A stretch of 7,019 nt of DNA, from assembly GCA_031266635.1 (NCBI GenBank), contig JAISAN010000146.1:1-7019 (forward strand), given 5' to 3'. The translations under genes and the position numbers were made by a program. Below, one piece after another: positions 1-6,139 of this stretch. The notes under the pieces are model-generated. The model was not told where the DNA came from and ran no database searches. It was given only the letters and a program-made list of their open reading frames with translations. Every line of letters begins with the position of its first letter. The first letter of the stretch is position 1. This DNA is from Treponema sp. (GTDB lineage Bacteria > Spirochaetota > Spirochaetia > Treponematales > Breznakiellaceae).

Positions 1-862
1 CCATGCGTTCCGGGCCGGACAGGGGATGGCGGAGTTCCCGGCCCGCCAGTATTTGGGAAAGCGGTTTGCCGTGAATGAATTTTTGCAGGTCTTCGGGGGC
101 CAGTTCAAACCACGGAAGGCCCAGGTTTTCAATAAGGGCCCTGTTTATAGGCAAAAGGGCCGCCGCCAGGCTTTGCCGGGACTCATCGTCATCCCCGCCG
201 GAAACGGCCTGGGAGAGGCCGAAGCCCGCCACCTGGGTCCGAACCAGGGCGGCCAGATGGGCGCGGGAACCGGCGGCCAAGGCAATGTCTCTGGCCAGGG
301 AACGGATGTAGACGCCGGAAGAACAATGAACCGCTATTTCCGCGAAGGGCGGGTCCCAGGCGGTCAATTCCAGCCGGTAAATACTGACGGGCCGTTTTTT
401 CATCTCCGGCGTTTCCCCGGCGCGGGCCAGCTCCGAAGCCCGCTTCCCCCCCAGGTGGATGGCCGAATAGGCCGGCGGGGCCTGAAGAATCTCCCCCCGG
501 AACCGGGGCAGCGCCGCTTCCACCGCCTCCCGCGAAGGCAGGGGGCCCTCCGCCGCGGTTTGGCCCTCAGGGTCAAGGGTATCGGTTTCAAGGCCGAAGC
601 GGATTTTACCCTCATACTGTTTATCGCAGTGGGAAAACCAGGGGCTTAATTTTACCGCCCGGCCAACCAGAACCGGGAGCAGCCCTTCGGCAAATTTGTC
701 CAGCGTTCCGGTATGGCCCACTTTGGAGGTCTTGAGCGCCCGCTTCACTTCATAAAGGGCTTCAAAGGAAGTGAGGCCGGTTTTTTTACGGAGAAGCAAA
801 AGTCCCCCCTGCGCGGAGGGGAGCCCGTTATACGTTTCCTTTGTCCCGGCGATTTTTTCCAT
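1..862 (-). CDS. truB: tRNA pseudouridine(55) synthase TruB, 3' end cut by window edge
   Basis: TruB converts U55 in the T-loop of nearly all tRNAs to pseudouridine and also acts as a tRNA-folding chaperone in the cytoplasm. 287 codons are visible and the frame is open to the left edge, so only a short C-terminal piece is missing (the family is usually about 300 residues). The family's N-terminal GLLLL..KKTGLTSFEAL block is at residues 20-35. The catalytic motif GHTGTLD is at 49-55, with Asp55 the expected nucleophile. The conserved Tyr of QYEGKIRFG is at 83, PPAYSAIHLGGKRASELAR at 129-147, RPVSIYRLEL at 157-166 and SSGVYIRSLARDI at 181-193. Usually PLATG follows the catalytic Asp; here it is KFAEG. 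The ATG at 862 has a purine-rich AGAAGAGG directly against it with no spacer. An in-frame TTG at about residue 23, just after an AGGGGGGA run, is a possible alternative start. The gene is last in the visible cluster, 42 nt after rbfA. Family assignment is firm; the start is uncertain. Confidence 0.95.
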   Translation of the reverse strand, partial: MEKIAGTKETYNGLPSAQGGLLLLRKKTGLTSFEALYEVKRALKTSKVGHTGTLDKFAEGLLPVLVGRAVKLSPWFSHCDKQYEGKIRFGLETDTLDPEGQTAAEGPLPSREAVEAALPRFRGEILQAPPAYSAIHLGGKRASELARAGETPEMKKRPVSIYRLELTAWDPPFAEIAVHCSSGVYIRSLARDIALAAGSRAHLAALVRTQVAGFGLSQAVSGGDDDESRQSLAAALLPINRALIENLGLPWFELAPEDLQKFIHGKPLSQILAGRELRHPLSGPERM

Positions 863-904
863 CCTCTTCTGCTTATTGAAATACCGGCGCCCCAGGCGGT
901 GTTT

Positions 905-1255
905 TCAGGGATTTCCCAAACTTTCTATCTTTTTTACCAGGTCAAAACCTTCCCCGATGCTTGTATCCCGGTGAAAACGGAGGCGGGGAATTTTCCGGAT
1001 CCGCATGGCCGCCCCAAGCTGGGCCTGGATAAACCCCGCCGCATTCTGCAGGCCTTCAATCCCTTTGCCGCCGCCGGAGTCCGCCCGGATACAGGACACA
1101 GACACATCGGCCCAGGCCAGATCCCGGGATACGGAAACCCTGGTTATTGACAGGAATGAGTTGACCCGGGGGTCCTTGATTCTGCCTTCAAGAATGAGGG
1201 TACTTATCTTTTCCTGGATGAGCCGCCCCACCCGTTCAATCCGGTATTCAGCCAT
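905..1255 (-). CDS. rbfA: 30S ribosome-binding factor RbfA
   Basis: RbfA is a small KH-fold protein that binds the immature 30S subunit near the 16S rRNA 5' helix and helps late maturation, notably at low temperature. The 116-residue product has normal family length. It opens with YRIERVGRLIQEKISTLI, followed by the conserved DPRV at 28-31 and the beta-strand block ITRVSVSRDLAWADVSVS at 37-54. The kinked-helix region NAAGFIQAQL is at 71-80, replacing the Gly of classical KH motifs. The terminal IPRLRFHRDTSIGEG is at 89-103. ATG lies only 7 nt after the infB stop and no strong Shine-Dalgarno precedes it, so translation is probably coupled to infB (inference). Its TGA is in the same frame as truB, with no further stop before the truB ATG. 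The order infB-rbfA-truB is widely conserved in bacteria, which supports the call. Confidence 0.97.
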   Translation of the reverse strand: MAEYRIERVGRLIQEKISTLILEGRIKDPRVNSFLSITRVSVSRDLAWADVSVSCIRADSGGGKGIEGLQNAAGFIQAQLGAAMRIRKIPRLRFHRDTSIGEGFDLVKKIESLGNP

Positions 1256-1262
1256 TCCGGTA

Positions 1263-3746
1263 TCAGCTCAACTTTCTCGCTACTTCGACCATCTCAAAAA
1301 TCTCAAGCTGATCGTTCACCTGAATATCGTTAAAATTCTCAAGGCCGACGCCACATTCATAACCGGCGTTTACTTCTCTCGCGTCGTCCTTGAAACGCCG
1401 GAGGGAGGCAAGCTTGCCGGTATGGATAATAATACCCTCCCGGATAACGTTGGCGCTGGCGCTCCGCTTGACCACACCGGTAAGGACATAACAGCCGGCA
1501 ATAAGACCCGCCTTGGGAACCTTGAACACATTCCGTACTTCCGCCGTACCGACCACTTCTTCTTTGGTGTCGGGCTTGAGCATTCCCTCCATAGCCTGCT
1601 GAATTTCCTCCGACGCCTTGTAAATAACGTTGTATTTTCTAATATCTACCTTTTCCTGATCCGCCAGGGCTTTGGCCTTGGGCACCGGGCGGACATTAAA
1701 GCCGATAAGGATCGCGTTGGAAGCAATAGCCAGGTTCACGTCCCCTTCATTGATGGCCCCCGGCAGGGCCTGAATCACATTGAGCCTGATCTCCTTATTG
1801 GAGAGTTTTTCCAGGTTTGCCCGGAGGGCTTCCGCGGAACCCTGAACATCGGCTTTGATGATCACCTTGAGCTCCTGAATGGAACCGTCGCTAATTGTAT
1901 CGTAAAGATTGTCCAGGGTGATTTTCTTGATATTTTTGGCGTCCTCAAAACGTTTGAGTTCCTGCCGCTTAGCGGAAAAATCACGGGCCAATTTTTCACT
2001 CGCCACCACCTGGAGGGGGTCCCCCGCGTTGGGGATGCCTTCAAAACCCAGTACCTCAACGGGCATGGAAGGGGTGGCGTCCGCAAGCCGTTCACCCTTG
2101 TCGTTAAAAAGGGCCCGTACCTTGCCGGGCCAGACCCCCGCTACAAAAGAATCGCCGGCCCGCAGGGTGCCTTTTTCCACCATGACGGTGGCTACGATGC
2201 CCCGGCCATGATCGATTCGGGATTCGAGGACTTTGCCTTCCGCGGAACGGTTATAGTTGGCCGTGAGGCCCAGCATATCCGCTTCCAGGCCAATAGCTTC
2301 AATCAGTTTATCAATACCTTTTTTCTGGAGGGCCGAAAGTTCCACAAACAGGGTCTGGCCGCCCCAATCGTCCGGCTGGAGGCCAAGTTCCGAAAGCTGG
2401 CTTTTTACCCGGTCGGGGTTGGCCTCCGGTTTATCCATCTTGTTCACCGCTACAATGACGGGAACACCCGCGTCTTTGGCATGGTTAATAGCTTCAACGG
2501 TCTGGGGCATGACCCCGTCATCGGCGGCCACCACCAGCACCACAATATCCGTTACCTGGGCGCCCCGGGCCCTCATGCGGGTGAAGGCTTCGTGACCGGG
2601 AGTATCGAGAAAGGTCATTTTCCCTTTGGGGGTATCGACCATATATGCGCCGATATGCTGGGTAATACCGCCGAATTCGCTGGAAACCACATCGGCACTG
2701 CGAATGGCATCCAGGAGCTTGGTTTTTCCGTGATCCACATGGCCCATAACGGTAACTACCGGCGGCCGGGGAAGCAGCTCCGCCCCCTCGTCGGAACCAG
2801 TGTCAATTACCGTCTCGTCGTAGAGGCTGATGATTCTTACATCCGACCCGAATTCCGAGGCCAGAATGGAGGCGGTTTCGGCATCGATCTGCTGGTTAAT
2901 GGTTACCATCATCCCCATAGACATAAGTTTCTGGATCACTTCCGAAACCTTGAGATTCATCTTCCGGGCCAGCTCGGAAACGGAAACCACTTCCATTATT
3001 TCGATGTATTTAGGCACCGGATTGACCGGTTGAGTTATCTTTTTCTTGGTCTGGAGGAGCTTTTCCTCCATTTCCTGTTCTTTCTCTCTCTTGGTATAAA
3101 CCGGTTTTTTGGCCTTAAATGTCCGCTTTACCGGCCCCTTGCCCTCAGGGAGGGGAGTTCCCGGCGAAGCCCCTCCGGGCCGGCCGCCGGGCCGGGGTCC
3201 GCCGGGACCAAAGCCGGGCCGGCCGGGACCGCCGGGCCGGGGTCCGCCGCCAAAACCGGGCCGCCCGCCCCCGGGCCGTCCGGAATCGGTATGGGCGCCG
3301 CCGGACCGGCCGGCGGGGCCGGCAGGGGAACGTCCGCGGAAGGAGCCCGAAGAAGAACGGGGTGTTTCTTCCCGGGGGCTCCGGCCTACAAATTTCCCCC
3401 CCACCCGGCCGGCTACCGCGGCGGGCCGCTGGGTAACGGGAAAGGATGTTACCTGGCTTTCCGGCGTCTTTTTCTCGGCTGCCGGAACGGCCGCCTCATC
3501 CGGTTTGGCCTTCGGCCCCTCCGGGCGGCTGGATACCACAACTTTGGGCTGAGCTTTCTTGACCGGCCCCTGGGGTGAAGCGCCAGAAACAGGGGGCTTT
3601 TTTTTCACGACGATCACCTTCCGGCGTTCACCGTGCTCCGGCGAAGGAGCGCCTTTGGCGCCTCCTTCCGACGATTCATGTTCGCTCTGGGAGCGTTTGA
3701 TGAGTTCCGCCTTTGGTTTTTGGGTATTGTCTAAATCCTCAGCCAT
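1263..3746 (-). CDS. infB: Translation initiation factor IF-2
   Basis: IF-2 is the GTPase that brings formyl-Met-tRNA to the 30S subunit and promotes 50S joining. The product is 827 residues. Residues 1-245 are a basic, disordered N-terminus with a Gly/Pro/Arg-rich tract at about 138-192 and a charged helix at 217-236. The IF2_N helical domain (VSELARKMNLKVSEVIQKL) is at about 253-305. The GTP-binding domain is at about 327-495: G1 GHVDHGKT 335-342, G2 GGITQHIG 359-366, G3 DTPGHEAF 381-388, G4 NKMD 435-438, G5 SAL 471-473. Domain II is at about 500-595 and domain III at about 615-715, with SNAILIGFNVRP at 676-687. Domain IV carries GYECGVGLENFNDI at 795-808, the initiator-tRNA binding module. 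All catalytic motifs are intact, including the switch-II His (385). The residue after GKT is Lys instead of the common Ser/Thr. The ATG has a clear AAAGGA at 3752-3757 with 5-nt spacing. Confidence 0.98.
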   Translation of the reverse strand: MAEDLDNTQKPKAELIKRSQSEHESSEGGAKGAPSPEHGERRKVIVVKKKPPVSGASPQGPVKKAQPKVVVSSRPEGPKAKPDEAAVPAAEKKTPESQVTSFPVTQRPAAVAGRVGGKFVGRSPREETPRSSSGSFRGRSPAGPAGRSGGAHTDSGRPGGGRPGFGGGPRPGGPGRPGFGPGGPRPGGRPGGASPGTPLPEGKGPVKRTFKAKKPVYTKREKEQEMEEKLLQTKKKITQPVNPVPKYIEIMEVVSVSELARKMNLKVSEVIQKLMSMGMMVTINQQIDAETASILASEFGSDVRIISLYDETVIDTGSDEGAELLPRPPVVTVMGHVDHGKTKLLDAIRSADVVSSEFGGITQHIGAYMVDTPKGKMTFLDTPGHEAFTRMRARGAQVTDIVVLVVAADDGVMPQTVEAINHAKDAGVPVIVAVNKMDKPEANPDRVKSQLSELGLQPDDWGGQTLFVELSALQKKGIDKLIEAIGLEADMLGLTANYNRSAEGKVLESRIDHGRGIVATVMVEKGTLRAGDSFVAGVWPGKVRALFNDKGERLADATPSMPVEVLGFEGIPNAGDPLQVVASEKLARDFSAKRQELKRFEDAKNIKKITLDNLYDTISDGSIQELKVIIKADVQGSAEALRANLEKLSNKEIRLNVIQALPGAINEGDVNLAIASNAILIGFNVRPVPKAKALADQEKVDIRKYNVIYKASEEIQQAMEGMLKPDTKEEVVGTAEVRNVFKVPKAGLIAGCYVLTGVVKRSASANVIREGIIIHTGKLASLRRFKDDAREVNAGYECGVGLENFNDIQVNDQLEIFEMVEVARKLS
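3186..3249 (-). repeat. 45-bp-period repeat inside infB coding the Gly/Pro/Arg tract
   Basis: A perfect 19-bp direct repeat lies at 3186-3204 and 3231-3249, offset by 45 bp (15 codons, so frame is kept). It encodes the near-duplicated peptide segments GRPGFGGGPRPGG (residues 161-173) and GRPGFGPGGPRPGG (175-188) of IF-2. The surrounding DNA is extremely GC-rich. The pattern suggests in-frame duplication by replication slippage in a disordered linker where length is tolerated. Seen directly; the mechanism is inferred. Confidence 0.8.
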
Positions 3747-3805
3747 GATATTCCTTTATTCGCAGTGGGGTCTAATACACCGCCTTTAGGACGGTTATAC
3801 AGCAT
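3731..3805 (-). CDS. Possible 24-codon upstream ORF overlapping the infB start
   Basis: A short reading frame starts with ATG at 3805, preceded by GGGAG at 3810-3814 with a 4-nt spacer. It encodes 24 residues beginning MLYNRPKGGVLD and ends at a TAG inside infB codons 5-6, in another frame. Because it runs across the infB ribosome-binding site and start codon, its translation could open the local hairpin (3779-3795) or couple to infB initiation. No family is recognised and the peptide has no visible domain. A short ORF with a chance Shine-Dalgarno is common in a spacer this long, so this is a weak call that rests only on the ribosome-binding site and its position. Confidence 0.25.
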   Translation of the reverse strand: MLYNRPKGGVLDPTANKGISWLRI

Positions 3806-3945
3806 TAAACTCCCAATATAAATACCTCACATATACCGTTCCTTCAGGACAGGATATGTTAATTGTTCATTCACCACGGGGGTGATACCCAAAAACCCGC
3901 TCACCGGATCGCGGGGCAAGCCCAAAGGCTTGTTTACCGGGGATT
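3747..3945 (-). other. Long structured nusA-infB intercistronic spacer
   Basis: The 199 nt between nusA stop and infB start hold no recognisable protein. In transcript order there are four inverted repeats. CAAGCC/GGCTTG with a 4-nt loop is at 3932-3917. CCCGC/GCGGG followed by five U is at 3915-3891. TCACC/GGTGA is at 3885-3871. ACCGTC/GGCGGT (one G-U pair) is at 3795-3779. The ACCGT arm of the last could also pair with an upstream ACGGT near 3840. I looked for a promoter serving infB and saw only isolated TATA-like hexamers with no matching -35. A remnant of ylxR, found here in Firmicutes, is not visible. Confidence 0.6.
3891..3915 (-). terminator. Weak terminator-like hairpin between nusA and infB
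   Basis: In the transcript, CCCGC (3915-3911) can pair with GCGGG (3900-3896) across a 10-nt loop, and the stem is followed immediately by UUUUU (3895-3891), then GGG. The stem is only 5 bp, though all G/C, and the U-tract is short, so strong termination is unlikely. Partial termination here would lower infB-rbfA-truB relative to rimP-nusA. Because NusA itself stimulates hairpin-dependent pausing and termination, a feedback role is possible but is inference. Confidence 0.35.
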
Positions 3946-5457
3946 TCATTCATCCTCATATTCAAAACTTAAACCAATGCCGCAATTCGGACAGTTGGTC
4001 ATATCAACGGTGATCTTTGCCCCACATTCAGGACATTCATATTCTTCCGTCTCCTCAGCCCCATCGGCCGCTTCATCTTCCGTTCCGGTTTCAGTCCCGG
4101 CCGCTGTCTCGGAATCATCAGGAATTTCGGAATATTCCTTTTCCTCTTCCTCTTCTTCCACAATCTCTACATATTCTTCAATAAGTTTGCGGAGAGTTTC
4201 AAGCTGTTCCGTGGAGACCTTTTGCATAGCCGCCAGGTCTTCGGCGCTGAGGGCCAGGAAATCTTCGATAAAATCAACGCCATTTTCCAGCAGGACCGAC
4301 GCGGTATTGGAGTCCACGCCGGGAAGTTCGGAGATCCGGGAAATTTCCTCGCTGTACTCCTCTGAATCGCCAAAAAGTTCGGAAACCGCCCGCCGGGATT
4401 CGGCGGCAATATCCATCGCTTCAAACTGGGCGTCGGTTTTGACATCAATATTCCAGTCCACCAGCCGGTTGGCAAGCCGGACATTAAGCCCCTGTTTGCC
4501 GATAGCCAGGGAAAGCTGGGAATCGTTTACCACCGCCAGGGCCTGGTGTTTTCCTTCGTCCAGGATAATCACGTCCCGGACTTCCGCGGGAGAAAGGGCG
4601 TTTTTGATGAACCGCCGGGGATCGGGATCGTATTTGAGAATATCGATCTTTTCCCCCTCCAGTTCTTTGATAACCGCCTGAATCCGCACCCCCTTGAGTC
4701 CCACGCACGCTCCAACCGGGTCTACGTCGTCCCGGTTGGAATAAACCGCCAGCTTGGTCCGGTAGCCAGGTTCCCGGACGATCTTGTGGATCTCCACGGT
4801 TTTATCATAAACCTCGGGAACCTCGAGCTCAAAAATGGCCCGGACAAAATCCGTATGGGTCCGGGATAATACCACCTGGAGCCCCGCGGGGGTCTTGTTT
4901 ACCTCGGTAATCAGGGCCTTGATCCGATCGTTTACATGATAGGTTTCCCGGGGAGACTGGTATTTTTTGGGGAGAATTCCTTCCATTTTCCCCAGGTCCA
5001 CATAGATAGTCCCCTTCCATTCCCGCTGGTAATACCCGATGATAATCTCCCCCACCTTATCTTTGAATTCCGAATAAAGGCTGTCCTTCTGTATTTCCCG
5101 GATGGACTGGTGGGCGGTCTGTTTAGCGCTCTGTACTTCGATACGGTCAAATTCCCGGGGGTTCATTTCAATGAGAATTTCATCACCCGCTTCCGCGTCG
5201 GGATTAAGTTCCCGGGCTTCATCAATATCTATTTCGGAAACCGGATCGTATACCCCCTCATGCTCAACAATCTTTTTTTGGGCGTAAATAGAAACTTCTC
5301 TACTGTCGCTAAACCGGACTATGGCGTTATCGGCATTTCCATAACGGCGTTTATACGCCGCCAGAAGGGTGTTCTCTATGGTTCGGAAAATCAATTCTTC
5401 CGAAATACCGCGATCCTGAATTAGCTGACGAATTGCATCCGACATATCTATTGCCAC
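3946..5457 (-). CDS. nusA: Transcription factor NusA with C-terminal zinc ribbon
   Basis: NusA binds RNA polymerase and nascent RNA and modulates pausing, intrinsic termination and antitermination. The 503-residue product has the RNAP-binding N-terminal domain at 1-125, an S1 domain at about 134-200, KH1 at about 225-290 with GLKG at 253-256, and KH2 at about 300-345 with GKQG at 320-323. A helix-hairpin-helix region follows at about 370-425 (ISELPGVDSNTASVLLENG). After an acidic, disordered stretch (428-474) comes CxxC-X10-CxxC (Cys475, 478, 489, 492), a predicted zinc ribbon not found in E. coli or Bacillus NusA. The start is GTG: AGGAGG lies 9 nt upstream of it, whereas the ATG four codons further in would be 21 nt away. 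It sits 73 nt after rimP and 199 nt before infB. Identity is certain; the role of the zinc ribbon is unknown. Confidence 0.98.
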   Translation of the reverse strand: MAIDMSDAIRQLIQDRGISEELIFRTIENTLLAAYKRRYGNADNAIVRFSDSREVSIYAQKKIVEHEGVYDPVSEIDIDEARELNPDAEAGDEILIEMNPREFDRIEVQSAKQTAHQSIREIQKDSLYSEFKDKVGEIIIGYYQREWKGTIYVDLGKMEGILPKKYQSPRETYHVNDRIKALITEVNKTPAGLQVVLSRTHTDFVRAIFELEVPEVYDKTVEIHKIVREPGYRTKLAVYSNRDDVDPVGACVGLKGVRIQAVIKELEGEKIDILKYDPDPRRFIKNALSPAEVRDVIILDEGKHQALAVVNDSQLSLAIGKQGLNVRLANRLVDWNIDVKTDAQFEAMDIAAESRRAVSELFGDSEEYSEEISRISELPGVDSNTASVLLENGVDFIEDFLALSAEDLAAMQKVSTEQLETLRKLIEEYVEIVEEEEEEKEYSEIPDDSETAAGTETGTEDEAADGAEETEEYECPECGAKITVDMTNCPNCGIGLSFEYEDE

Positions 5458-5466
5458 GCTTCTAAA

Positions 5467-5472
5467 CCTCCT
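5467..5472 (-). promoter_or_regulatory. Perfect Shine-Dalgarno of nusA
   Basis: AGGAGG, the full anti-16S consensus, sits 9 nt before the GTG at 5457. It decides in favour of GTG over the in-frame ATG at 5445. It is stronger than the sites seen before rimP, rbfA and truB, so nusA may be translated more efficiently than its neighbours despite the GTG. Confidence 0.8.
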
Positions 5473-5484
5473 GTCATTAGACTT

Positions 5485-5509
5485 GTTCGATAACGCGAAC
5501 CCTGGGTTC
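5485..5509 (-). other. Two mutually exclusive hairpins in the rimP-nusA spacer
   Basis: In transcript order, GAACCC (5509-5504) can pair with the following GGGTTC (5502-5497), leaving a tight loop. The same GTTC, extended to GTTCG (5500-5496), can instead pair with CGAAC (5489-5485) across a 6-nt loop. Both cannot form together. They end 12 nt upstream of the nusA AGGAGG. The second fold comes closest to the ribosome-binding site but does not cover it. Seen directly as sequence; any switching function is speculative. Confidence 0.4.
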
Positions 5510-5530
5510 CCTGCTGCCTGGCGGAAAGGA

Positions 5531-6034
5531 TCATTCCAATGAATGATCCAGTTTCGCCTTTGCTATAAGTTCATAACCTATACTCACCGGCCCGTCCTTT
5601 CCCCGGAGGACAAGACCCTGTTCACCGGCGGATTCCAGAATACCCGCCGACCAGTCCGAAATATCGCTCCGGTAACACCGGATTCCCCGGCCCAGGTAAA
5701 AGGCGAATTCCGCGCCATCCTTGATAAGCCGGTCTATTCCCGGGGAAGAAACCTCCACATAAAGCTCCCGGCCGGGAAAGGCCAGTTCCAGCCGGGGCAG
5801 CAGGGCATGGTGTACCCGGGAACAGTCATCCACCCCCAGAACGCCTTTTTTGTATACCACAACCCGGACCTGAACAGCCCCTCTGTGCCGGGAAAGATTC
5901 AGTTCCACCAGTTCCAAACCAAGCCCCTTGATTACCGGTTCCAATGAATCGTACAAGGACTCAAGGGGGTCCCGAAAACCCGGCAGGCTCCCGGAATCCT
6001 CCGGGCCGCCTTTCTTGCGGGGGGTATATTTCAT
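5531..6034 (-). CDS. rimP: Ribosome maturation factor RimP
   Basis: RimP (formerly YhbC/DUF150) binds the free 30S subunit and is needed for efficient assembly of its central region. The product is 167 residues, close to the family norm. The N-terminal alpha/beta domain covers about 24-100: LEPVIKGLGLELVELNLSR, then the VDDCSRVHHAL helix at 68-78. The family signature VEVSSPGIDR is at 93-102. A C-terminal SH3-like domain follows from about 110 (FYLGRGIRCY to about 160). The first 23 residues are a basic, probably disordered extension. ATG at 6034 is preceded by AGGG at 6043-6046 with an 8-nt spacer; no better start exists before the conserved core. It is first in the cluster, as in E. coli and T. 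pallidum, where the same gene precedes nusA. Confidence 0.95.
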   Translation of the reverse strand: MKYTPRKKGGPEDSGSLPGFRDPLESLYDSLEPVIKGLGLELVELNLSRHRGAVQVRVVVYKKGVLGVDDCSRVHHALLPRLELAFPGRELYVEVSSPGIDRLIKDGAEFAFYLGRGIRCYRSDISDWSAGILESAGEQGLVLRGKDGPVSIGYELIAKAKLDHSLE

Positions 6035-6048
6035 TACATTTGCCCTAT

Positions 6049-6078
6049 AAAAAAAGGGTCGTTTGAACGGCCCTTTTT
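6049..6078 (-). terminator. Intrinsic terminator/attenuator hairpin in the rimP leader
   Basis: In the minus-strand transcript AAAAAGGG (6078-6071) pairs with CCCUUUUU (6058-6051). Inside are a C/A mismatch, a 3-bp CGU/ACG stem and a UCAA loop. Seven U (6055-6049) follow the GC part, as in a textbook intrinsic terminator. It can end transcripts from the outer-membrane protein gene upstream, but it also lies downstream of the predicted rimP promoter and only 14 nt before the rimP ATG. Any rimP transcript that starts upstream must therefore pass it. On the plus strand the stem is followed by U5, so it could be bidirectional, although no plus-strand gene needs it. Confidence 0.8.
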
Positions 6079-6103
6079 GTTCTGAAATTCAATTACCGGA
6101 AAA

Positions 6104-6132
6104 ATTCTAATGATTTTTGTTTTTTTTGTCAA
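6104..6132 (-). promoter_or_regulatory. Predicted sigma70 promoter of the rimP-nusA-infB cluster
   Basis: A perfect -35 TTGACA (6132-6127) is followed by exactly 17 nt and TAGAAT (6109-6104), which differs from the -10 consensus at one base. Transcription should begin near 6097, giving a leader of about 63 nt before rimP that includes the terminator hairpin. The spacer is A-rich and contains, with the last base of the -35, a run of eight A. It is the only convincing promoter between the upstream gene and rimP. The sequence match is direct; activity is inferred. Confidence 0.8.
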
Positions 6133-6139
6133 TAGATGA

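Noticed and set aside
26..649. Plus-strand open frame opposite truB
   Set aside because: The minus strand here encodes TruB with every conserved motif in one uninterrupted frame, so this is a shadow.
3069..3071. Internal ATG of infB (Met226) as a short IF-2 isoform start, as in E. coli IF2-2
   Set aside because: AGG lies only about 3 nt upstream and no good Shine-Dalgarno is present; sequence alone does not support it.
1005..3578. Very long plus-strand open frame opposite infB
   Set aside because: It is antisense to a fully conserved IF-2 in a GC-rich region where stops are rare. Its translation shows no known family, and it is Gly/Pro/Arg-rich only where IF-2 is.
3804..3860. TATA-like hexamers as an internal infB promoter
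   Set aside because: No -35 element of reasonable quality is found at 16-18 nt from any of them, so I did not annotate a promoter.
3747..3945. ylxR or an L7Ae-like gene between nusA and infB
   Set aside because: All three frames lack the conserved Cys/Arg pattern of YlxR and contain frequent stops.
5448..5477. Nine-codon mini ORF (ATG ACA GGA GGT ...) overlapping the nusA start
   Set aside because: It has no ribosome-binding site of its own; the AGGAGG lies inside it and is placed for nusA.
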